Below are positions 12,397 to 24,456 of a stretch of DNA of 64,000 nucleotides, one piece after another; the stretch's first letter is position 1; each line of letters begins with the position of its first letter. Under the pieces are notes generated by a model, which was not told the origin of the DNA, ran no database searches, and saw nothing but the letters and a program-made list of their open reading frames with translations. Origin of the DNA: Perilla frutescens (lineage: Eukaryota > Streptophyta > Magnoliopsida > Lamiales > Lamiaceae); contig BRKX01000012.1 in NCBI GenBank assembly GCA_026008535.1, forward strand, positions 24,085,848-24,149,847, in the 5' to 3' direction. The position numbers were made by a program, and so were the translations under genes.

Positions 12397-12419
12397 CACG
12401 ATATACCTTAGCCAACTTG

Positions 12420-13478
12420 GACTTTCTTATTACATTATTCTTTCAGCTTATTCATGCTTGTGCAGTTAGTTATGGTTACATATATATCTGCACATACATG
12501 TATACATATATATATGTATGTATTATGTACGTATATGTGTGTGTATACCAAAGTGAGAAGAAATCTTAATATGGGGATTAGGCTGCAATAAAAGAGTAAA
12601 ATCCAAATCCCAGAAACCAGATAAAACCTCCAAAATACTACTTTTAATTAACAACAATCTGTAACTTGTACATTTTTGTGACCTTTTTTGAGGGGTTGTT
12701 GTAAATAAATACAAATGCTACGAGACAAATATCGATTCACACACAATGTATTGCTTCATCAAATTTATTTATTCAATGTATTTGGTCTTTTACTGTCCAT
12801 TGTCGTCAGTTTCCGGGAGCAAATTATGGATAAAAAAATTTAAATATTAATAAAGGAGGATTATAAGGAATATATTTTGACCTTAATTAATGAAATGGAA
12901 TTACTAGCTATATTATATAGCTAGGGTCTTGCTCACTCGCTATATTCATATGTATTTTTTTTCAGGCTGACATAACTTGTAAATGTGATATTATTGTTTA
13001 TTTTGGTTGATAATTAATAACAAATCAACAATCATATATAGCATGCTTTATATGTGAAATGACTAGCTTGATGGGTAAATTTAATTAGTTTTTGTTAATT
13101 ATTCTTGTAATTTAGTAGGTCCGACCACACTTTCATCAATGCTAACTAAATTAGATATATTCACATCATGCTCAATGTCATATTTTAAGCGATGCAAAAC
13201 ATTAATTTTTACATCAAGAGTGATATTATTGTGCAGCATTGTTGAGGGTACGTCGACCTAGAGTGTTAGCTAGGTTACGTTTATAAAAAGTCTTGTGTTA
13301 AGCTATCTGACATATAATTCTTTTTTGTAAATATACACTTCACGATTCATCTGAATATATATAATTAAAATCTCTCAATTATGCCTTCCAATTAAATATT
13401 ATAAGTATGCTCTTTAATTTCCAACGTACAATCTCATGATTTCGACTTGGTCCGGATGGGTCCATCTATGTATGGAAT
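12420..13478. other. Intergenic region upstream of the NAC gene
   Basis: AT-rich, presumably including distal NAC promoter sequence. No coding signal or transposon ends recognised; short TA/TG alternating runs around 12478-12550. Confidence 0.45.
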
Positions 13479-13870
13479 GAGATCGTCTAGTTCAATTTAA
13501 TTATATATCCGGCTTGCTATTAAATTTATTATATATTTGAATAATAATTATTGTGAAAATAAACACTAATATAAGATATATAACTAGGCATAGTCAATCA
13601 GTATTTATCCACAAATAATTAAAATAATAAAAAATAAAAATCCTAATTACGAAATAACCAATCATAATAATCAATTATTAATTAATGAAAATTAAATGCT
13701 AACAATAATTATAAATCATAATTTTGAATATAATCAACCTCATTAATAATTGTAAAATTAAACTAAGGTACAAAATATTGAAATTAAAATTTAAGAAAAA
13801 ACTATAATTTTTTTTTAATAAATTTGATATTGAAATACAAGGGAATTGAAGGGGAGACATATAAATCTTT
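13479..13870. repeat. AT-rich inverted-repeat family, copy 2 (MITE-like)
   Basis: Same orientation as the copy at 9459-9813 and sharing its ordered internal words (AACCAATCATAATAATCAAT, AATAATTATAAATCATAA, TGTAAAATTAAACTAA). It starts near GAGATCGTCTAGTTC; the right end is degraded (AAATTTGATATTGAAATAC, then GGGGAGACATATAAATC). Ends are approximate. Confidence 0.45.
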
Positions 13871-15098
13871 TGTCTCAACGAGTTCGTAATGTATTCTATA
13901 ATAAATGAAATATTGTTGAAGCAAAATTAATTGTGGTTGGGCTAGGAAGGATAAACTACCCTCTAAGAAGGGAGTGGTTCTTTCTTTAAATTACACGCAC
14001 AATAAATATATCAAAATCATCAAGAAAATTTCCCTCAAAAAAAGAAAAAATCATCAAGAAAATGGTAGCTAGTTTAATTAATTAGATCTCTAGATAGATC
14101 ATATCTTCCATTGCAAAGGGATTATTGATTGGTGCGTGTAAATCAATTTTCATTCAAAACGAGACAAACACATTAAATAGGTAGATCTAGCTTAGCTAGG
14201 ACTTAAAATTGAAGGAGATCGATATATTTATATATATCGATGAATTAATTAATAAAGACAAGACATATACTGATGTAGAATGTTAATCATGTAATGGCAA
14301 AATCCATCCTGTCCATTCTCTATCTGCAACCAGAATAATTTAAATCGACGAAAAAGCCGTGGGCCCTCCATTTTTTTTTTCGTGAAAATAAATCCTAGTC
14401 CAAAATGAAAATATCTTTTTTCTCTATTAAATAAATTTTGAGGAGCCAAAATTCATAAAACGGATCCAGATCTAAATCCAAACATAATCAAATACCAATA
14501 AAATTATAAATGTGAGACTAAAATGAGTTCGAATGGAATCTTGCATGTCTTCACCCAAATTTTCATCTTAATTTTTTACTTGGGAAGCTAATTAATTTCA
14601 AGAATATATTCTTAATTATTAATGCTATACATATACGTGTGTGTGTGATGAATAATAATTATTATTATTCAATTCATTGCATGTGTCGAATTATGAGAGT
14701 AGTGAGGCAAGAAAAAAGTTTATGTCGTTGTAATAATTAATTTCGAGAAGACTAGATTGAAAATGAGAAGATCACAGACAAAATTATAGTTATCATTTAA
14801 TTAACAATAATTAGGTGTGGAGCATATGGTTTAGATCATGACGCAAAAGTGGGACCAATCTTAGGCTCCAAAATCATAAGAAATGTTAAGAGAACCGCGT
14901 GTTGCCATACATTGAAAAATACTGTATTATTAATTTATTTATTCATTTTTTTTTTGGAATTACTATTTAAACCTTTTTTTTTCCTTTGTTCTTTTTTTTA
15001 TTTGGAGGACAGGAGAGAGTTTTGGATTTCGAGCTCGAGATATGTCCCTCTTACATAGGGATCTCTACTACTTGGGTATTCTCGACAAGATAAGAGAT
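13871..15098. other. Intergenic region
   Basis: AT-rich, with small microsatellites (GT near 14636, ATT near 14655). No coding signal or element ends recognised. Confidence 0.45.
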
Positions 15099-15468
15099 GA
15101 GATCATCTATTCCACATTTTATATTTTAATCCGTTTTTCAATATCAAATTTATATTAGTTGTTCTTTAATTTTTTCGTCAATTTCAATTTTTTATGCTTT
15201 AATTTAATTTTGTAATTGCTAATTATTGTTGATTCTGTCCAATTAGGATCTATGTTTAGTTTTTATTATTAATTTTTCAGTTAATAATTAATTATTATGA
15301 GTGATTATTTTATAATTATGATTTATATTTATTATTTTTTTCAATTTTTTATTGATAAATATTGTGGACATGATCGATTTTTATATTTGTAATATCTATT
15401 ATTAAAATCATAAATTTGATATTGGAACAAGAATTGAAATTTCAAATGCGGAATAGAGGATTCATCCG
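15099..15468. repeat. AT-rich inverted-repeat family, copy 3 (MITE-like, inverted)
   Basis: Best preserved of the three copies. About 60 bp at the left (GATCATCTATTCCACATTT through TTTTCAATATCAAATTTAT) pair with the inverted right end (GATGAATCCTCTATTCCGC through TTCCAATATCAAATTTATG). The interior matches copies 1 and 2 in reverse orientation. No transposase. The superfamily is not clear from the termini. Confidence 0.55.
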
Positions 15469-15662
15469 AGGAGACCATACTTAACCTATTAATTTCAAAA
15501 TTATCAATATTAGTTAACCCCTATATTTCATGCTTTGAGGATCATCTAAATTTTCTTCTCGCTTTCAAATTAATCTTCCCAATTTTATTTTAACTTTTTT
15601 GGGAAAAAACCAATAATAATTCATTCAAACTGTAGATAGATAACATCGCTAAATAATACATA

Positions 15663-15904
15663 CTCTCTCTGTTTCTGAATAAGTGTCATTTTAACATTTT
15701 AATTTTGTTTCAAAAAAATGTCATTCTACAAATTCAAGACAAAAAATTCACAATTTTCATATATTTACTCTCATGTAATACATTCAAACATCTATATTTA
15801 ACTCATTTAATATATTCGTATAAGAGTGTATTAAGTAATTTAATTAATTATTAATTTGTGTATGTGCATTCATCTAAAATGACATTTATATAGAAACAGA
15901 TAGA
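15663..15904. mobile_element. Stowaway-like MITE, about 240 bp
   Basis: Left end CTCTCTCTGTTTCTGAATAA and, inverted, right end ATCTATCTGTTTCTATATAA, both followed inward by GTCATTTTA/TGTCATTTTA, match the classic mariner/Stowaway pattern CTCCCTCCGTTNC...AAGTGTCATTT. A TA dinucleotide flanks the left end (15661-15662); the right TA is not conserved. Confidence 0.6.
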
Positions 15905-17062
15905 TCGGTGAATATATATCAGAACATTAATTGTCCGTAAGAGCCCATCAGTCTTTCCAATTAATATTCCCAATTTGAATGCGCCCTGAAAATGAAGAAA
16001 GAAATCCAGATCAGCGCAAGAAAGTAGTAATAATGTATCATTTATTCAAAACCAAACTTGAATATTCTATTAATAAACAATTTTCCCATAAAAAATAATT
16101 AAGTGGTCTATTCTTAATTAGTTGAAAAGATAAGGAACATATCCTTAAACTCGGTTGTTATGAAGAAGAGAATCGCAATTATTAATAAAAGGCAAAATAA
16201 AGAGTATAATTACGGTTCCGACTAACATTTATGTACATCATTTAATCGTAAGCACAAGTCACCTAAACTAAAATTCACAAAATTATCAGATTGAATTATA
16301 TTACCGACCTCTCAATGTGACATATATATAAGGCTTAACCAAATATTTCTTCCCCCCTACTTTATTTTCTTTAATTCTTAATATAATTAAGGCAGAAATT
16401 TGTGTAACAATATCTTACATGTCAAAATCTGTAAGATAGGTCAAAATTCGGATTTAAACACATATTCAATGATGCATTTTTAATTTTATTAGTATTGAAT
16501 TTGGATCTTGGCTCGTAATTTTGATCCATATGACTATCTCACACAATACTCTAATCCTTCAGTAATTAAAATATCATAAAATTAAGAAAGGGATGTGTAC
16601 AAAAATATCTTTTCTGAATCGTGTGTGTGTGTGTGTGTATTAGGTGTGTATGTGTGTGTGTGATTAATAATAATACTACTAATAATTAAAAAAAAAACTC
16701 TCGGATTTAAAGTTTCAAGTCTAATTTGACAAAGTTCGTTGTCAAAATAAAAATTAATTAAAGTTATTTGACTTCAATTGTTTTTTTGGAGAGTTGAGAT
16801 TGACTTACCTGCTTTAGTTAATGTACGTTTCTATCCAAATTTGAATACATTAATCTGTGGGACTATTTTTTTTTTTTTTTTTGAGAATAATTAGTGGGAC
16901 TTCATATGCCTCTCTAGTCTCTTCCATCATTATTTTTTCTCCCATGTCATAAAATTGTACGTTCGATTCAATTTATAATATTGAGACGATATCCTTTACT
17001 ATTTCAACGTCGAGTGTTTGCAGTTTCCTGCTTTGAAAGTTATTTTTTTTAATAGAGATGAG
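15905..17062. other. Intergenic region
   Basis: AT-rich with a TG/GT microsatellite (about 16621-16662) and a T tract near 16868-16883. No coding signal. Confidence 0.45.
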
Positions 17063-18651
17063 TGACACGTGGTCGTTTTGCGGTTAGAATAAATCTTAAG
17101 AGAGACTTATTCTTATGCTCACTGCAAGACGTAGTTAGCAACGAGAGTAAGGATCGATCCCACGAGGAGCTGTGAATCCTATCCTCCAATGTCACTTTTC
17201 CAAGATTGAGGGTTGTTGTGGTCTCCGTATTTCTTAATGTAAATACTGTAAAATAAAATAACAAAACAAAACAAAGCAAAGAAAGGAAAATATTAGTAGT
17301 AACGTATTCCGAATTAAAACTTAGATTTGAACTTAACAAACACTTGACCGATCATGGACACGCTAATTACTTATGCAAATCTAATTATCTGGTTAAAGGT
17401 ACCAGATCTCTCTCAACGTACCCAATCTATCCTTTCAGTATAGACTAGAGGTGATCTCTCGTCCCCTAACCCCTAACATGTTGCCCAACCCCGATCTCTC
17501 ATATGATTGTAAACAACAAAGCAGCTTTATACCCTAGACAGACCGAGATTTACCTAGACACTGATCTCTCAGATGCCCTCAGTATCCGTGATGTATCCCA
17601 TCCTTTTATGAACAACACACAACTACGATTCATTGACCATTTATAGAGGTAGTGAACACAATTCTAATTAACGAGTGATCAGCCACAATTAACTAGTTTA
17701 GCCCATTTTAATGCAACAAAGAAAATGATTACACGACGGAACCAAATTCACACAATTTATGCCCATAAGCCTCACGGTTCTTACGTGTTCATTAAGTACT
17801 TATCTTTGTTCAATCTGGAATAACGAGTCTAGCCGCTCATGCTAGACTTAGAACAACAATAAATATAAATAAACAAAGACATAAATAAATGAAAAACTTA
17901 CTTGATTAAATAGCAAAATAATCCAACACCAACGCTGAATTTAAATACATAAACTGGAAATCCTAAAGACGGAATGTAGAAAATAAAATAATAATAAAAG
18001 CAAATAAATTGTAAGTGTTGTATTGCATGAGAGTTGTTCAGCCTCTGTCATGAAAATTATATATATAGGAGTACAAAACACAAGGTAACTTCCCCCACAG
18101 GTCGGGGGATCTTCAACCCAAATCCACAATCGCTGTGCCCAAGACTTTCCATATCTGGCATATTCTTCCCTTATTTAGAAGATCCTGTTTCGCAGATTCT
18201 GTACTCGTCGTGCCCTAGAGTCACCGATATTCAATTTTCCTTGTAGAGCCGATCCTCCTTCTGAAAGATTGGACTTGCCTTGTTTAGCTCTTCTTTCCTT
18301 CGACGGCTAGGGTGCACTACTCCTGCTTCAGCTGGTAATAGTTACTCTTGTGCCCTGTCTCCTCTCCTTCTTCTGTCAATCACACTGGGTTTGTTGTGGG
18401 CACGATCATGAACTTCTCCTTCAGCGATGCTGGAATGGTGGGCATTTCTGCCAGGCTCGAGAGAGAGTTTTCCGCTGAGAAGTTGTTGCCCATCTATGGT
18501 ATCATTGGCATCCAAATGCCCTCCAGATGTGATTCTGCTGCCTTCTGCACCCCTTGTGCCCACACTGGCACTTTCCGACTCAAACAGAGAAAAAACAAAG
18601 GACAAAGGAACTAGAAAAAGACACAAAACACGAGAGAATTTGGACTTGTCA
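17063..18651 (-). mobile_element. Athila-like solo LTR (1589 bp)
   Basis: Read on the plus strand it begins TGACACGTGGTCGTTTTGCG and ends TTTGGACTTGTCA, closely paralleling the inverted Athila-like LTR at 26075-27687 (TGACGCGCGGTCG ... TGGACTTATCA). Both share the stretch GATCGATCCCACGAGGAGCTG / GTTGATCCCACAGAGAGCTG about 90 bp in. TG...CA ends and a near-perfect duplication (ATGAG at 17058-17062, ATGAA at 18652-18656) with no PBS, PPT or coding sequence on either side indicate a solo LTR left by LTR-LTR recombination. Short ORFs inside are not conserved genes. Confidence 0.75.
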
Positions 18652-18809
18652 ATGAAGATGCCTTGAAAACCTTGACACTAACTTAATCGATGGTCTCGTT
18701 TCTCTCTATATTATGTTTGGACTTGTTTCCTAAGTGCAGCATGTTTTGTGTCTCATGATTATCTAAATCAGGCCCTATATAGTTATCTAATCAGTATTTC
18801 GAACATAAT

Positions 18810-21004
18810 TGATAAACTAAGTTTTTGTACTAATTTAGAGTTTGTTTTGGGATTGTTTTGATCATCTACTATGTGCATTAGTCCATGTTTATCTCAAATA
18901 TATTTCACTTGTTTGCACGAGATGGATGTTTGGTTCTATTTTGTAGGAAATTGGATCGAAAACCATAATGGGTTGATGAAATCAAGTTCCAAGACTTGGT
19001 GGTTCGAGTAGAGACTCAATTGGGATGAGAAAATTTTGGAAAAATATATATTAGGAGTGCAGTTAGTGAACACGAACTGTGCTTGACATTGCACAGTCCG
19101 TGCTAAGGTTATAAATCGATATAAAAAATTGCACGATCCGTGTAAAGCTAGCATAGACCGTGCTATTTTACGGCCTTTTTTTGCGAATTTTCTTTTGGGT
19201 TCTGATAATTTTCATATTGAGCTTGGACCACTCCCTAACCACGTAAGGGTATTTGTGCATGAAATTTCCACAGTTTTTACCTTATAGAAAGAGCAGAGAA
19301 CACCGTAGAGAAGACGAAGGAGAGACTATGGAGAGATTAAAAAAGCACATCATAGACTAAGTTTTATTTTTATGTTTTATTCATTCAGGATTATTGATAA
19401 ATTGAGATTTTACATTGTCTTTTATACATTTTTACATGATGTTTTGCATGTGTTTTATGTGTTTTATCTCAGTTTATTCGGCTTTTCACTTGATTTTGGA
19501 GTTTGGTCTAGTTTGACAAATTATGCAGGTTTGTCCTTAATTTCGGATGCTTTGAAAAAATTGGGTCGAAAAAGGGATGAAACGAGCCGAGAGAAGACTC
19601 ACGACCGCGAGCTGCAAGTGCACCCATGGCTAGGGTCGCGGGTCAGCCCAAGCCAAAAGACTGTTGAGTCGCGACTACGAGGGGGGTCGACAGAACAAAA
19701 CCCACGAGCTCGATTGCGGATATTCCAAGGGCTTGGGGGTTTTCCGCCACGTCATGCCACCTAGCGCCACGCGGAGCTGCGAGCTGAGCCACGGGTGAAC
19801 CGATCAGGGGTGAGGTCGCGGCTCAGTCGGGCCTGTCCTGTTTTTGATCTATTTTTAGGTTTTTTTACTTGGTATTTAAGGGTTTTAGTGCATGAAAATT
19901 CCATACTTTGCACCCTACCCTAAGATTGAGACCAGAGAAAAACAGCAGAGGAAAATCATCACGAAGAACAAGACCAAGAATTCAAGATTTTTAAGATTAG
20001 AAACAGATATTATCTTCCGGGTTTTATTTTTCTTTAATTCTTGTTTAGTCATGAACATCTTATTGATGATTTTATTTGTTTATTTCATTATGAACAACTA
20101 AACCCTAAACCCTAGTATTCCAGGGTTGAATTATGATTCATTTTTGAAATTCATTTAATTGATTCCGATTTTGTGTCTGTGATTTTATTACACTTTAATT
20201 ATTTTTGTGCTTAATTTTACATCTTTTGATTGGTCATTAAGTGATGTGTTCTGATATGTTGATTCATAAATTGAGAGAAGAGTTTCGACACTAGATTATA
20301 AACAATTAACTTAATAATCTACAACACTCGAGAGAGTTGAGATTACTTGAGAGAGTAATAAACCCTTGGATCACGTAGGAGTTGCATGCTAGATAATTAA
20401 TGGAAACATTATTATTTACTGTGTAATCAACAATCCAGATACTTCGAGAGGAGGTCTGGAATGCATAAGTGGTTGCTCTAGTGTAATCAAAATCCCAACA
20501 TAGGCATGAAATTGAAACTAGTTAAATGGATAGAGTAAATGATGATCATTCAATCCTAGAATGCGTCTAAGGATTGAATGCGTCTGTTCTTACTGATATT
20601 TTCTCTGTGCAATTCATTTGTTATTTATTTCAGCATTTTAATTTCACCATTTAATTTCATTTATTAAATTTAGACATCTCTTCATTTTATGTGATCTAGA
20701 TAACAGAGTTAGGATAAAATAAATAACTAGTGTTTAAAAATCAAGTCTCTGTGGATTCGATCTTGTTCACTGCTATACAAGGAGCCTTACTGTACACTTG
20801 CAGTTTAGGTGAATAAAATAACCGAACAATTACTATGTTGACTATTGGTTCGTATTTATTTTCTTTGGATTTTGAATAGGATATGAGTAGCTAAACTTCT
20901 AGAGATCCTAGGGTTGTTGATTGTTTTATGGATTTGATAATTTAACGTAATTTATTGTTTCGTTCTATTTTCTATTTATGCATCTTTGTTTACTATTGTC
21001 TTGT
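18810..21004 (+). repeat. Truncated 5' LTR of the Tat-like element, split by a solo LTR
   Basis: LTR sequence covers 18810-19394 and 20834-21004. The two parts rejoin exactly as in the intact 3' LTR (GGATTA|CTATGTTGAC) once the 1434-bp insert and its target duplication are removed. Both LTRs carry the repeated phrase TGCACAGTCCGTGCTAAGG / CACGGTCCGTGCTAAGC. Confidence 0.8.
19395..20828 (+). mobile_element. Solo LTR nested in the Tat-like 5' LTR (1434 bp)
   Basis: Begins TGATAAATTGAG and ends AATAACCGAACA, the same end style as the element it invaded, so the two belong to related families. Target duplication ATTAT (19390-19394) / ATTAC (20829-20833); the uninterrupted sister LTR reads ATTAC at this site. 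No internal region remains. Confidence 0.78.
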
Positions 21005-21692
21005 GGTAGTTGGGGTTGTAGTTGATGTTCTTTTACTCGGAGAAAATTGGTATGAATTTAGATGCTCACATGGATCACTTCAAAGAAGTGAAAAGAAAGA
21101 AATATAAAAAATAAGTGAGCATTAAAATTAAAGAAAAATGTACCAATGAAATTAAATAAGACACGAAGAGTCTAGTGGGGCTAGAAATTGATTAAATAAT
21201 GAAAAAAGGTGATAAGGTAGGAATATGATTCAAAAGAATCCTACTGTGGAGTTATATTTATTTTGAGGGTGTCGGAGTTCGTATAACTTAGTCACTTAGC
21301 CAAAATTTTCCCACCTTAACTGAAGCTTATATTACAAAAAATGAAAAAAATCCTTTTTGATTCTTACTTTGAAGCACACATTTTTATAGTGGAGAGATGA
21401 GATTGATTGCAAGTCTATGCAAGATTATATGCATTGAATTACTTATGAGTGTAAACACGTCCTTATAAACACTTGAGTGTTGAGAGAAATATCCACACCT
21501 TGAGAGTTTCACTATTGTAAAGGCATGATTTTCTTAAGTTTGTCTTCGTGCATTGTGGTTTTCATTGACTTGCTTAATTGGGTAAAAATTCAGTTTATTC
21601 TCTGAAGCATTGGACATTTGACGATCCACACTTCATTTCTTTTATGTTTCTCGGATGTTCGAGGACGAACATGTCTCTAAGTTTGGGAGAGT
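21005..21692 (+). other. Residual 3' internal region of the Tat-like element
   Basis: Non-coding 3' region preceding the LTR. It ends in the gypsy-typical ATGTTCGAGGACGAACATG followed by a polypurine tract (GTTTGGGAGAG, about 21681-21691). No reverse transcriptase, integrase or gag is left. Confidence 0.65.
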
Positions 21693-23017
21693 TGATAAAC
21701 TAGATTTTTACACCAATTTAGAGTTTGTTTTGGGATTGTTTTGATTATCTACTGTATACATTAGTCCATATTTATCTCGGATTTCACTTTTTTTGCATGA
21801 GATGGGTGTTTGGCTTTATTTTGTAGCAAATTGGATAAAAAACCATTAAAAGTTGGTGAAATCAAGTTCCTAGACTTGGTGGTTCAAGTAGATGCTCAAT
21901 CGGGATGAGAAAATTTCGAGAAAATGTATATCAAGAGTGCAGTTAGTGAGCATGAGCCATGCTTGACTTTGCACAACCTGTGCTGAGGTTACAAATCGAG
22001 ACAGAAGGTTGCAGAAGGATTACACGGTCCGTGCTAAGCTAGCACGACCTATGCTATTTTATGGCCTTTTCCGTGAATTTTCTTTTGGGTTCTGATCATT
22101 TCCATTTTGGGCATGGACTACTTAAGGGTTCTTGTTCATGAAATTTCCATACTTTTTACCCAATAGAGAAAGTAGAGAATACCGTGGAGAAGATGAAAAA
22201 GAGACTACAGAGAGATTGAAGAAGCATATCATAGACTAAGTTTTATTTTATGCTTTATTCATTCGGGATTACTATGTTGACTATTGATTCGTATTTATTT
22301 TCTTTGGATTTTGAATACTATATGAGTAGCTAAACTTCTAGAGATCCTATGGTTGTTGATTGTTTTATGAATTTGATGATTTAAAGTACTTTATTGTTCC
22401 GATCTACATTCTGTTTGTGCATCTTCGTTTACTGTTGTCTTGTATGATTGAATTGATCAGCTTTCGCACTTGTGTAGTTAATTTATTATTCACTCGAGAG
22501 AGGTTAATAGATTAACAGATTAGGATTACATAACACGAGTCTGCTAGATCAAGAGATTGGTAGGTGTCGTGAGGAGAATAAATCTGAGGTTTTAATTAGA
22601 GTTAGATAATAATTCAAGATCGAGCGATAAGAATTAGAGTCTAATATACTGTTATAGCTTAGTTGAGAGAGAGGTTGTAATTACATTAGTGATTTTCCTA
22701 CAAGATTGACAATCAAATTAGTTGAATAAAGTATTTGAAAATCAGGAAATCCATTTAATAACAACACCCTAGGATCCGTCTCCGCATCTGTTTATCCAGT
22801 TTTCTGTGCTTGAATTATTTATTTTATTTATAGTATTTAGTTTATTAAAATTAACTCTTTAATTTGGTTCTCTATATAAAGTAAGACAATATAATTAGGT
22901 ACTTAGTCGAGTTACATAGCCAGTCTTTTTTGGATACGACCCTGTTTACCATTGTTTTACTATAATTTATCGCGTTCTCTTGCGAGTAATATTTTAAGTG
23001 AAATAAAATACCGAACA
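21693..23017 (+). repeat. 3' LTR of the Tat-like element (1325 bp)
   Basis: Starts TGATAAACTAGATTTTTAC right after the polypurine tract and ends AAAATACCGAACA, then the target duplication ATAAT. It is the complete copy and serves as reference for the truncated 5' LTR. Confidence 0.8.
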
Positions 23018-23022
23018 ATAAT

Positions 23023-23480
23023 AATATATTATATTTTCTAACCCGTAGACATAGCTATCACATTATGAATGAACAAAATTAATATATTTGTGTCTTTCTT
23101 GCATTCTGGTTATGATCGACAAAAAGTTCATATAATTTATATGCTCAAAATAGCATGGCATATTCGACATGTATAGAAGTTCAATAATTGTACAATCAAC
23201 TACATTAATATTAGTAGTCATGAATTTTATTCGGAGATTAGATTAAGTGTGATTTATTTTAGATGGTACAATATATCTTTTCGAAAACTTAATTAAAATA
23301 TTCTCTCCATTGATTATAGTTTATTATTCAATTTTGGGATATTTCAAAATTATAATCTTATTTAATAAATGAGATTGTATTAAAACATTTTTTTTACAAA
23401 TATAACGCTTTTATTAGATGTGAGGTTGGTCTTTTTTAAAAAAAAGTTAGAGAAAGGATGCAGTGGCCATTCGTGTAATT
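23023..23480. other. Intergenic spacer between LTR elements
   Basis: AT-rich; no gene or repeat recognised. Confidence 0.5.
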
Positions 23481-23924
23481 TGTTGATTCTAGCTGAACAA
23501 AATAATGAAATAACGTAACAACAACAAGAGTTGTAGATCAAAATAAACACTTGAAATAAATTAAAGATCAAAATAACATGAATAAGTTTATAAGAAACTC
23601 GAGGCCTATTAAGATCACAGTTTTCTTAAACCAAATTCACCCCGTATGACTGTTTGATTCCTAGAATACAAAGGATAGAGAGAATAGAGAACTAGAGAAG
23701 AGAAGAAATGAGAATGCTTTGGTGTGTTTGAAGAAGTGAAGTGAGGCACCCTTTTATAACCTCCAAAGTGAGGCTTTTCACTTAATCACCATTAAATCAA
23801 ATTGTATAACCTCCAAATTTGAAAGGTTTCCATTAGGGCAAACCTTTGAGCTATAGGGTTTTGGAAAATTCTAGAAAAAAAAAATCCAAATTTCCCTCAC
23901 ACTAACATTATATTTTTTCCAACA
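23481..23924 (-). repeat. 3' LTR of the copia element (444 bp)
   Basis: On the minus strand it is preceded by a polypurine tract (GTGTGGGGGAT, plus-strand 23925-23935). Compared with the reassembled 5' LTR (about 568 bp) it lacks one block of about 124 bp, corresponding to roughly 43630-43755; otherwise they align throughout. Confidence 0.85.
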
Positions 23925-24456
23925 ATCCCCCACACGAGGGAAATCGACGAATATTTTGATCAAGTTCAGTAGTTGAATCCGGCATAGGATAGGTAGGTGT
24001 AATCCTTTGAACCTTTCCTTGTAAAATATATCGACTTTACTAGCTCTCAATAGACGCGGTGTCTTTGAACTGGTGTGCCATTTGTGTAAACGATGATATA
24101 CCTTACACATGATTCTCCTAACATAATTCAGTTATCATTATTATGTTCATTCATGGCCCTGAACATACGTCTGGTGCTATAAGAGGGTTTAAGAATTGAG
24201 CCTCACATAATTCCCTTCAAAGCGGCCCCACTTCTCTCTTACATAGGTGATTCTTTTAAATAGCCCGTACTATCTCGTTCGACTTATTGACACGTAAAAA
24301 TCATTAAAAGCTAAATATTTATCCTTCTTCATTCGGGTATCACTTAACAAGGGATAACAACCCCTATAGTGATTATACGAGTCTTTTTACAATTAGGTTG
24401 TCCCATTGAACCTAGATCTTGGGATCTCCAGTCAACTAGGTTGGATTTCCATTGTA

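Larger units (their letters stand above)
18810..23017 (+). mobile_element. Internally deleted Ty3-gypsy (Tat-like) LTR element
   Basis: Flanked by a perfect 5-bp duplication ATAAT (18805-18809 and 23018-23022). It begins TGATAAACTAAG and ends ACCGAACA. The 5' LTR (18810-19394, resuming at 20834) matches the 3' LTR (21693-23017) up to about 21004. There its last ~640 bp, the primer-binding site and all coding sequence are missing, and the sequence jumps to a non-coding 3' internal region (21005-21692). Orientation is set by the purine-rich GTTTGGGAGAGT directly before the 3' LTR. Assignment to the Tat lineage is by the LTR end style (TGATAAA...CCGAACA) only. Confidence 0.78.

Noticed and set aside
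11897..12415. A 172-residue ORF covering NAC exon 1 with a Ser-Leu repeat N-terminus and ending past the splice donor
   Set aside because: The real exon ends at 11926 at a GT donor that restores the NAC domain; the region upstream of 12094 is most simply leader or promoter. Kept only as a finding.
18342..18666. Overlapping ORFs of 79-94 residues on both strands
   Set aside because: Lie inside the solo LTR at 17063-18651; no recognised protein.
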